Origin: Gammaproteobacteria bacterium
Lineage (GTDB): Bacteria > Pseudomonadota > Gammaproteobacteria > UBA6429 > Thiohalophilaceae
Assembly (NCBI GenBank): GCA_029880425.1
Contig: JAOUOK010000158.1
Span: forward strand, 1 to 5,478
Direction of reading: 5' to 3'
Length of the DNA stretch: 5,478 bases
Made by a program: the position numbers and the translations under genes
Shown: positions 1 to 5,478 of the stretch, in pieces
How positions within the stretch are numbered: the stretch's first letter is position 1
Layout: the number at the start of each line of letters is the position of its first letter
The notes under the pieces: model-generated
Told to the model about the DNA's origin: nothing
The model's input: only the letters and a program-made list of their open reading frames with translations
The model's database searches: none

Positions 1-605
1 AAGCCGGTACCATTGTTGGTGTGGGTACAGGTTCAACAGCTAACTTCTTCATTGATGAATTAGCCACAATCAAGCATAAAATTGAAGGCACCGTTGCAAG
101 TTCTGAAGCCAGTGCTGAACGCCTTAAAGGTCATGGTATAGAAGTGTTTGACCTTAACTCCGTTTCTGAAATTTCAGTTTATGTAGATGGTGCTGATGAA
201 TCAAACAAATACCTTCACCTGATCAAAGGTGGCGGCGGTGCCTTAACCCGTGAAAAAATTGTCGCTGCTGCCAGTGATAAATTCGTCTGTATCGCCGATG
301 AAAGCAAGCTGGTTGATGTAATGGGTAAATTCCCGTTACCGATTGAAGTTATACCAATGGCACGTAGCCTTGTCGCACGCGAAATTATTAAAAAAATTGG
401 CGGTGAGCCGGTATTACGCGAAGGTTTTACAACAGATAACGGCAATATCATCCTGGATGTTCATAACCTTGAGATTATGGAACCCACCAAGATGGAGCAA
501 ATATTAAATAATATTACCGGTGTCGTAACAAATGGTTTATTCGCCATTAGACCTGCCGATGTATTATTGCTTGGTACACCTGACGGAGTTAAAGAAATTA
601 AATAA
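1..605 (+). CDS. rpiA: Ribose-5-phosphate isomerase A, 5' end cut off by the window
   Basis: This enzyme interconverts D-ribose 5-phosphate and D-ribulose 5-phosphate in the cytosolic non-oxidative pentose phosphate pathway. The reading frame is open from base 3 and encodes [14 protein letters not shown], so the GTG at 21 is an internal Val codon and not the start. By alignment from memory to the 219-residue E. coli RpiA, about 19 N-terminal codons lie outside the window and the full length would be about 219. The sugar-phosphate loop GTGSTA is present. The catalytic set known in E. coli as Asp81, Asp84, Lys94 and Glu103 is intact: the DGADE motif begins at base 186, followed by [12 protein letters not shown]. 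The [11 protein letters not shown] and [11 protein letters not shown] blocks and the C-terminal GTPDGVK are also family hallmarks. The gene ends in TAA at 603-605, just before a hairpin terminator, and converges on the - strand oxidoreductase. Identification is very secure; the start and promoter cannot be seen. Confidence 0.97.
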   Translation, partial: AGTIVGVGTGSTANFFIDELATIKHKIEGTVASSEASAERLKGHGIEVFDLNSVSEISVYVDGADESNKYLHLIKGGGGALTREKIVAAASDKFVCIADESKLVDVMGKFPLPIEVIPMARSLVAREIIKKIGGEPVLREGFTTDNGNIILDVHNLEIMEPTKMEQILNNITGVVTNGLFAIRPADVLLLGTPDGVKEIK

Positions 606-620
606 AACTTTTTACTCTAC

Positions 621-651
621 AAAAAAAGCCCCTTTGTAAGGGGCTTTTTTT
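621..651. terminator. Bidirectional rho-independent terminator between convergent genes
   Basis: The stem GCCCC (628-632) pairs with GGGGC (640-644). Two further T-A pairs close a TGT loop. Seven A residues (621-627) lie on the left and seven T residues (645-651) on the right, so each strand reads as a GC hairpin followed by a T-tract. It lies 15 bases after the rpiA stop. On the - strand it begins inside the stop codon of the oxidoreductase gene (652-650), so one hairpin should end both transcripts. Confidence 0.93.
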
Positions 652-3600
652 ATAGCAGTACTCTTTCTATCCCGCCTTTTTTTACATTCTCAATGAAGTC
701 TTTTTCCCATTTATTGCCAAGAATACGATTAGCGAGTTCAATCACAATATATTCTGTTTGTAACCCGGTATCATTTTCATAGCGTGATAAACCTTGCTGA
801 CAAGCCGGGCACGAAGTTAAGAGTTTCACCTTATTATCTTTAACTTTTAACTCACCGGTTAACTGGCTGACGCCTTTTTGTAACTCTTCCTGTTTACGAA
901 AACGAATTTGCGTAGATATATCGGGGCGACTGACTGATAAAGTTCCCGCTTCACCACAACAGCGATTTGCCAGTAACACATCCTGACCCAGTAGTGTTTC
1001 AGAGACCCGAATAGGATTATGTTTCTTCATTGGTGTATGACAAGGATCATGATACATGTACTTCACATCATCATTGGCAGGAGTCTGGATACCTTTTTCC
1101 ATTAAATACTCATGAATATCCAGTAAACGACAGCCGGGGAAAATTTTATCAAACTGGTATTGCAACAACTGATCCATACAAGTACCACAGGAAACTATCA
1201 CTGTTTTTATATCCATGTAGTTTAAAGTATTTGCTACCCGGTGAAACAGAACCTGGTTATCTACCGAAATAGCCAGACCTTTTTCAGCATCACCACCTGC
1301 ACGTTGAGGGTAACCACAACATAAATACCCCGGAGGTAAAACAGTTTGTACACCGGTTTCATATAACATGGCGATGGTCGCCAGCCCTACATCACTAAAT
1401 AAACGTTCCGAGCCACAACCGGGGAAATAAAATACCGTTTCGCTATCATCAGTAACTTTAGCTGCATCACGAATAATCGGGATCACCTTATCATCCTCAA
1501 TATTCAGTAAGGCACGCGTGGTTTGTTTTGGTATCTTTGCCGGCATGGGCTTACGCATAAAATGAACAACTTGCTGGCTGGTCCGTGTTATGCCCGTGGT
1601 AGCTTTCGGTTGTTGTGATTTTACTATTTGCAATCGTCTTGCCCATGCTGAAACAAAACGTTGAGCACGATAACCCCATTCAATCATTGCCTTACGCATG
1701 AATTTAATCGTACGTGGGTCGGTAACATTGAGGAATTGCATCGATAACCAGCTACCCAGGTTAAAGTGCTTTTCACCCTTATTTTTAAGGATCGTACGCA
1801 TGGTGATCGAAACATCACCAAAATCAATATTCACCGGGCAAGGCGTTAAACACTTATGGCAAACTGTACAGTGATCGGCGACGTCATTCATTTCTTCAAA
1901 GTGGCGTAAAGAAACACCACGACGGGTTTGCTCTTCGTAGAGGAAAGCTTCGATAATTAATCCCGAGGCGAGGATTTTATTACGTGGTGAATACAACATA
2001 TTAGCGCGGGGAATATGGGTATTACATTCCGGTTTACATTTACCACAGCGTAAACAATCCTTAACCATGTTATTCAATTCACCAAGTTCACTGGCTTCAA
2101 GAATTAAGGCTTCCTGTTCAACTAAACGCAGTGACGGGGTATAGGCATTTTCTAACCCGGTATTTAAAACCAGCTTACCCGGGTTAAATACTTTATCTGG
2201 ATCGACACTGTCTTTATATTTTGAAAATTCCTGCTTAATTTCATCAGACAGGAATTGCATCTTTGTAATCCCAATACCATGCTCACCGGAAATTACACCA
2301 CCTAAACTTTCAGCCAGCTGCATAATGCGCTCAACCACCTTATCGGCTTCATGCATCATGGCGTAATCATTTGAGTTCACCGGGATATTGGTATGCACGT
2401 TACCGTCACCTGCATGCATATGCGTGGCAACAAATAACCTGCTTGAACGAATAGTTTTATGAATTTTATCTAACTTGTTCCGTACACCTTCCAGGTCGTG
2501 TCCGGCAAATATTTCCTTTAACGGTTTTTCAATATACTGCTGGTAAGAAATACGTAGCTCACGTCGCTGTAATAAGGTAAATAATGTATCGTCATTCTTC
2601 ACCTTGTCCTGTGTTTCGGCATTAAGTAACTCAAGATGCGATTGCGCCTTATCATCAATATTATCGAGTATAATTTTCCAGCAATCATAGGTTTGCTCAA
2701 GGTGTGATAAGGCCGCTTTTTTCTTTGCCTCGATGATCTCGATACGTTCATCACTTTCTTTGTATTCAGGAACCTGGCCGGCAACAATAGTATGTAATTC
2801 AGGCATATCGGTTTTCAGGTAAGCCTGCACCTCTTCGATCATCGCAAGCTTGTTTCGTGTTGAAAGCTCGATATTGAGACGTTCAATTCCATCGTTATAT
2901 TCAGATAAACGCGGCAAGGGAATAACAACATCTTCATTAATTTTAAAAGCATTGGTGTGTGCAGCAATGGCTGCTGTGCGTGCCCGGTCTGACCAGAATT
3001 GTTTTCTTGCTTCATTACTGACGGCGACAAACCCTTCCGCCTCGCGGGCATTCGCTAAACGAATCACTTCTGAAGCGGCCGCGGCAACTAAATTTTCTTC
3101 ATCGCCGGCAATATCAACTAACAACACCATTTTAGGTAAATCGCGACGCGCTGCCTTGGTGGTGTAATCAACTGCTTTAACGTAACGCTCATCAAGATGT
3201 TCCATACCGGCAAGCTGCACACCGGGCAGGTTATCGATATAGTCTTTTGTTTCGGTAATGGCAGGCACCGCTTTATGTAAATCCGCGGCAAAGAACTCGA
3301 GACACACTGTACGGATGTATTTAGGCATGACATGCAAGGTAAATACGGCCGAGGTAATAATGCCGTCACAACCTTCTTTTTGAATACCCGGTAAGCCACC
3401 GAGGAATTTATTGGTAACGTCTTTACCTAAACCCAGTTTACGTAATTGTTCACCCGGAATTTTTAAAATTTCCGGCTCGGCCTGATCACTTAAGGGTGTC
3501 ACGCCATTGCTATCAAAGCGCGTAAGTTTAAACTCTGCGAGCTTTACATCGTGGATCTTACCGAGGTTATGATTTAAACGTTCAACTTCTAGCCACGAGT

Positions 3601-4579
3601 TATCCGGCATCACCATGCGCCAGGAAACAAGGTTATCCAGCGTGGTGCCCCACAACACGGCTTTTTTACCCCCCGCGTTCATGGCGATATTACCGCCGAT
3701 ACACGAGGCATCTTGCGAGGTGGGATCAACCGCAAAAACATAACCCGATGCTTCAGCCTTGTCAGAGACACGTCGCGTGACGACACCCACTTCACAGTGA
3801 ATGGTCGGTACTGGTCTTTCAACACCCGGGATTTCTCTTAAAACAACTTCACCCAAGGCATCAAGCTTTTCAGTATTAATCACGGCGCAGTTTTGTGTTA
3901 ACGGTACCGCGCCACCGGTATACCCAGTGCCACCACCACGGGGAATAATCGCCAGGCCCAGCTCGCGACAGGCGACCACGATGTCATGTATTTCCCGCTC
4001 TGAATCAGGGTTAATCACGACAACAGGGTATTCAACCCGCCAGTCTGATGCATCCGTCACATGCGAGACACGGGCTAAACCATCAAAACAGATATTGTCG
4101 CTACGCGTGACTTTTTTAAGACGCTTAAAGGTTTGTTTTCTTAATTGAAGCTGCTCCGGGAACCAGCGTTCAAAGCGATCGATGGCATCACGGGTTAATG
4201 CCGCCAGTTCCAGTGCTTGTTTATTAGTTGTATTCGGTGAATCTGTGCTGTTAGCCCGTGCTTCAATTTGATCTAAACGGTGGTGTAACGCTTTTATAAG
4301 CATGTTACGGCGTTTAGTATTTTCCAGTAAGTCATCCTGGATAAAAGGATTACGATTCACCACCCAGATATCACCGAGCACCTCGAACAACATCCGCGCT
4401 GAACGGCCTGTGACCCGCTCCTGGCGCAGCGACTGTAGGATATCCCAGGCCGACTCACCCAGGAAGCGAATAACGATCTCACGGTCTGAAAACGAGGTGT
4501 AATTATACGGGATTTCGCGAATTCGCTTAGTTGAATAAGTTGAATTCGATGATAAAGGCTTACTGTGAGTGTCGCTCAT
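650..4579 (-). CDS. DUF3683-type FAD/iron-sulfur oxidoreductase, probable D-2-hydroxyacid dehydrogenase (1,309 aa)
   Basis: Domains in order: DUF3683 at about 20-160 ([15 protein letters not shown]); FAD-binding PCMH-type domain at about 170-330, with [12 protein letters not shown] (213-224) and [16 protein letters not shown]-linked oxidase C-terminal domain at about 420-805, with [10 protein letters not shown] (720-729), SGEHGIG (764-770) and [11 protein letters not shown]; two [4Fe-4S] motifs, Cys842/845/848/852 and Cys904/907/910/914; a basic linker at about 955-1040; and two CCG domains, Cys1055/1087/1088/1131/1134 and Cys1180/1207/1208/1257/1260. This is the GlcD plus GlcF layout, also seen in E. 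coli YdiJ (about 1,018 aa), enlarged by DUF3683 and a helical insert near 575-712. The family oxidises D-2-hydroxy acids on FAD; the His and Glu residues in the motifs above are those associated with metal and substrate binding. Substrate and acceptor (quinone, ETF or other) are unknown. There is no signal peptide or membrane segment, so it is probably cytosolic or peripheral to the membrane. The ATG is fixed by an in-frame TAG four codons upstream (4591-4589). No clear Shine-Dalgarno sequence precedes it. The frame is intact. Confidence 0.93.
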   Translation of the reverse strand: MSDTHSKPLSSNSTYSTKRIREIPYNYTSFSDREIVIRFLGESAWDILQSLRQERVTGRSARMLFEVLGDIWVVNRNPFIQDDLLENTKRRNMLIKALHHRLDQIEARANSTDSPNTTNKQALELAALTRDAIDRFERWFPEQLQLRKQTFKRLKKVTRSDNICFDGLARVSHVTDASDWRVEYPVVVINPDSEREIHDIVVACRELGLAIIPRGGGTGYTGGAVPLTQNCAVINTEKLDALGEVVLREIPGVERPVPTIHCEVGVVTRRVSDKAEASGYVFAVDPTSQDASCIGGNIAMNAGGKKAVLWGTTLDNLVSWRMVMPDNSWLEVERLNHNLGKIHDVKLAEFKLTRFDSNGVTPLSDQAEPEILKIPGEQLRKLGLGKDVTNKFLGGLPGIQKEGCDGIITSAVFTLHVMPKYIRTVCLEFFAADLHKAVPAITETKDYIDNLPGVQLAGMEHLDERYVKAVDYTTKAARRDLPKMVLLVDIAGDEENLVAAAASEVIRLANAREAEGFVAVSNEARKQFWSDRARTAAIAAHTNAFKINEDVVIPLPRLSEYNDGIERLNIELSTRNKLAMIEEVQAYLKTDMPELHTIVAGQVPEYKESDERIEIIEAKKKAALSHLEQTYDCWKIILDNIDDKAQSHLELLNAETQDKVKNDDTLFTLLQRRELRISYQQYIEKPLKEIFAGHDLEGVRNKLDKIHKTIRSSRLFVATHMHAGDGNVHTNIPVNSNDYAMMHEADKVVERIMQLAESLGGVISGEHGIGITKMQFLSDEIKQEFSKYKDSVDPDKVFNPGKLVLNTGLENAYTPSLRLVEQEALILEASELGELNNMVKDCLRCGKCKPECNTHIPRANMLYSPRNKILASGLIIEAFLYEEQTRRGVSLRHFEEMNDVADHCTVCHKCLTPCPVNIDFGDVSITMRTILKNKGEKHFNLGSWLSMQFLNVTDPRTIKFMRKAMIEWGYRAQRFVSAWARRLQIVKSQQPKATTGITRTSQQVVHFMRKPMPAKIPKQTTRALLNIEDDKVIPIIRDAAKVTDDSETVFYFPGCGSERLFSDVGLATIAMLYETGVQTVLPPGYLCCGYPQRAGGDAEKGLAISVDNQVLFHRVANTLNYMDIKTVIVSCGTCMDQLLQYQFDKIFPGCRLLDIHEYLMEKGIQTPANDDVKYMYHDPCHTPMKKHNPIRVSETLLGQDVLLANRCCGEAGTLSVSRPDISTQIRFRKQEELQKGVSQLTGELKVKDNKVKLLTSCPACQQGLSRYENDTGLQTEYIVIELANRILGNKWEKDFIENVKKGGIERVLL

Positions 4580-4629
4580 GAAATAGGACTATTTATCTGG
4601 AATTAAAGCCGCATTTTAGCATTGAATAA

Positions 4630-4659
4630 AGATAATTAGGTAGTAGCAGGTTAGCTCAA
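4630..4659 (-). promoter_or_regulatory. Tentative sigma70-like promoter for the oxidoreductase gene
   Basis: Read on the - strand, TTGAGC (4659-4654) and TTATCT (4635-4630) are separated by 18 bases and lie about 50 bases upstream of the ATG. The match to TTGACA/TATAAT is only moderate. A second candidate -10, TAAAAT (4618-4613), has no good -35. The 114-bp gap after the yqaA-like gene shows no terminator, so read-through from that gene is an equal possibility. Confidence 0.22.
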
Positions 4660-4693
4660 GCCTGGCGGAGACAACGGTATAAACAAAGTAAAC

Positions 4694-5110
4694 TTATAAA
4701 TATCCTACTAAATATATCACCACGACATAACGTAATAACTTACCCACCGTAATAAATATCAAACTCTGTAACCAGTGAATTCGTAACCAACCCGCTGCGA
4801 CACATAAAGGGTCGCCAATAACGGGGAGCCAGGAGAGCAATAAAACCGGGCTGCCGTACTTCTGTAAGCGTTCAACCGCTTTTTGTTGTGATTCTTTTGA
4901 TAATTTCTCATATGAATACTTTATTGAAATTACACGTCCAATTCCCCAGGAGGTCATCGCACCCAGGGTATTACCCAGTGTTGCAACAAAGATTAATAAA
5001 TAAAGGGGATATATCGCTTCAGATGTCAGGTAAGCCAGGACCGCTTCTGATCCCCCCGGGAAAAGTGTGGAAGAAATAAATGCTGAAAAAAATAGAACCC
5101 ATAGCGACAT
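4694..5110 (-). CDS. yqaA: YqaA-type small DedA/SNARE-associated family membrane protein (138 aa)
   Basis: This is an inner-membrane protein of the YqaA branch of the DedA (SNARE_assoc) superfamily. Larger DedA members have been linked to lipid or undecaprenyl-phosphate flipping and envelope homeostasis, but YqaA itself has no settled function, so none is assigned. Its length fits the E. coli homologue (about 142 aa), and the order of motifs matches it: TLFPGGSE (15-22), GNTLGAMTSWGIGR (46-59), a charged soluble loop at about 64-85, LLLSWLPVIGDPLCVAAGWLR (in two parts: LLLSW at 90-94, then LPVIGD, then GWLR at 107-110) and GKLLRY (123-128). Hydrophobic segments lie at about 3-16, 33-57, 87-108 and 113-136. 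The Pro, Gly-Asp and Arg residues of the central motif are retained. The ATG at 5110-5108 aligns with the family N-terminus; only a weak purine stretch (AGAG) precedes it. The gene lies 114 bp upstream of the oxidoreductase on the same strand, and the two could share a transcript, although no functional link is evident. Confidence 0.88.
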   Translation of the reverse strand: MSLWVLFFSAFISSTLFPGGSEAVLAYLTSEAIYPLYLLIFVATLGNTLGAMTSWGIGRVISIKYSYEKLSKESQQKAVERLQKYGSPVLLLSWLPVIGDPLCVAAGWLRIHWLQSLIFITVGKLLRYVVVIYLVGYL

Positions 5111-5261
5111 GCTCTAAAGATACCGAATAAAAATACTGGAGTCATATTGTTTTATTAATCTGTCATTGCAATACATGTCTTTTATGACAAAGCACTCTTC
5201 TAGAGAAAGTGACATTCAACATAAGATGACTTTAGTTACTTTTTTCTCTTGCTAGCCAAAC
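5111..5261. promoter_or_regulatory. AT-rich upstream region of the yqaA-like gene with recurring GTCAT/ATGAC words
   Basis: This stretch is about 31% GC by hand count and contains no credible gene. It should hold the promoter of the yqaA-like gene, because the gene further right ends in a terminator. I found no convincing -35/-10 pair. The word GTCAT or its complement ATGAC occurs at 5141, 5162, 5184 and 5226. Two of these form the inverted pair TGTCAT (5161-5166) and ATGACA (5184-5189). A weaker inverted pair is CACT (5193-5196) and AGTG (5208-5211). A regulator binding site is possible but unproven. Confidence 0.3.
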
Positions 5262-5377
5262 ATGCGGCAGCTTAGGGTAGCGTCGATTTATCCCTTAGTG
5301 ATTATTTCGGCATTCCCTGAACACAATGCGTTGGTCACACGGACAATCCGCGTAGTGGTTCATTAAGTGCTGCGACA
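5262..5377 (+). other. GC-richer intergenic block with a 34-codon ORF and imperfect inverted ends; possible relic or repeat
   Basis: At about 5260 the composition shifts from about 31% to about 47% GC (hand count). A short frame runs from ATG at 5262 to TAA at 5364-5366 and reads MRQLRVASIYPLVIISAF, followed by PEHNALVTRTIRVVVH. No ribosome binding site precedes it and I recognise no family. The block ends are imperfect inverted repeats: TGCGGCAGCTTA at 5263-5274 on the + strand, and TGTCGCAGCACTTA at 5377-5364 read on the - strand. A short perfect inverted repeat, CGGA-CAA-TCCG, lies at 5340-5350. This could be a dispersed repeat, the remnant of a mobile element or gene tail, or chance. I do not call the ORF a real gene. 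Confidence 0.3.
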
Positions 5378-5393
5378 ATTAAATGACAGGCAT

Positions 5394-5422
5394 AAAAAAA
5401 GGGATACCGAAGTATCCCTTTT
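5394..5422 (-). terminator. Rho-independent terminator with a UUCG tetraloop
   Basis: On the - strand the stem GGGATAC (5418-5412) is followed by the loop TTCG and the stem GTATCCC (5407-5401), then seven T residues (5400-5394). The C-UUCG-G loop is the extra-stable type common in terminators and forms only in this orientation, where the hairpin lies 26 bases after the stop of the gene at the right edge. The + strand also has a short T-tract (TTTTCTT), so weak termination that way is possible, although no + strand gene needs it. Confidence 0.9.
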
Positions 5423-5448
5423 CTTGATATTTTAGTTTTAAGTCAAAC

Positions 5449-5478
5449 TTAGAACTTGATACCCATACCCATACCAAT
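5449..5478 (-). CDS. C-terminal end of a probable outer-membrane beta-barrel protein, cut by the window
   Basis: The last 30 bases, read on the - strand, give IGMGMGIKF and then TAA (5451-5449). The alternating pattern, with hydrophobic residues at every second position (I, M, M, I, F) and a terminal Phe, matches the C-terminal beta-strand signal recognised by the BAM complex in Gram-negative outer-membrane proteins. The stop is followed after 26 bases by a strong terminator in the same orientation, which supports a real gene end. Only nine codons are visible, so the family (for example an OmpW-like or small porin-like barrel) cannot be chosen. If real, the protein sits in the outer membrane and is probably well expressed, given the strong terminator. 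Confidence 0.6.
   Translation of the reverse strand: MGMGMGIKF

Noticed and set aside
21..23. GTG at base 21 as the start of rpiA
   Set aside because: The frame is open upstream and encodes the conserved AGTIVG stretch that precedes GTGSTA in RpiA. The gene is simply cut by the window edge.
2850..3167. 105-codon + strand ORF inside the oxidoreductase gene
   Set aside because: It lies antisense to a continuous, well-conserved coding region, shows no recognisable domain and has low-complexity Ser/Ala/Arg composition typical of shadow frames.
3801..4148. 115-codon + strand ORF antisense to the FAD-binding domain
   Set aside because: The opposite strand carries the unmistakable FAD-binding motifs. 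This frame has no family features or ribosome binding site.
4648..4663. Imperfect palindrome (AGG...CCT) near the tentative -35 of the oxidoreductase gene, considered as an operator
   Set aside because: Only about five of eight possible pairs match and it fits no operator consensus I know, so chance is likely.
4580..4693. Possible terminator between the yqaA-like gene and the oxidoreductase gene
   Set aside because: No GC-rich hairpin followed by a T-tract is visible on the - strand in this gap.
5262..5366. 34-codon + strand ORF as a real small protein gene
   Set aside because: It has no Shine-Dalgarno site, no recognised family and no visible promoter. It is kept only as part of the unusual block.

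Overview
The window (5,478 bp, AT-leaning) looks like ordinary chromosome from a gammaproteobacterium. The evidence is a ribose-5-phosphate isomerase A that aligns without gaps to my memory of the E. coli protein around all catalytic residues, a YqaA-type small DedA protein, and a very long DUF3683-type FAD/iron-sulfur oxidoreductase of a kind known from proteobacteria. I cannot name the genus. I see no phage, CRISPR, tRNA or rRNA genes and no intact mobile element.

Layout from left to right: (1) rpiA on the + strand, missing about its first 19 codons at the left edge. (2) A bidirectional hairpin terminator shared by two convergent genes. (3) A 1,309-residue single-chain oxidoreductase on the - strand filling about 70% of the window. 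It joins DUF3683, an FAD-binding PCMH-type domain, an FAD-linked oxidase C-terminal domain with a long helical insert, two [4Fe-4S] ferredoxin-like motifs and two complete CCG (HdrB/GlcF-like) cysteine domains. (4) A 114-bp gap with a tentative promoter. (5) A yqaA-like membrane protein gene, also on the - strand. (6) A 338-bp stretch without a recognisable gene, made of an AT-rich upstream region (about 31% GC), a GC-richer block (about 47% GC) with a 34-codon ORF and imperfect inverted ends, and a second hairpin terminator. (7) At the right edge, the last nine codons of another - strand gene, whose alternating hydrophobic pattern ending in Phe suggests an outer-membrane beta-barrel protein.

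Functionally, rpiA serves the pentose phosphate pathway. The large enzyme probably oxidises a D-2-hydroxy acid (D-lactate, glycolate or D-2-hydroxyglutarate type) and passes electrons from FAD through its own iron-sulfur relay. The YqaA-like protein is an inner-membrane protein of unknown role. Nothing shows that the three share a pathway; only the yqaA-like gene and the oxidoreductase lie in tandem and could be co-transcribed. The main item of interest is the oxidoreductase, whose substrate and electron acceptor cannot be read from sequence. I did not find a convincing new multi-gene system.
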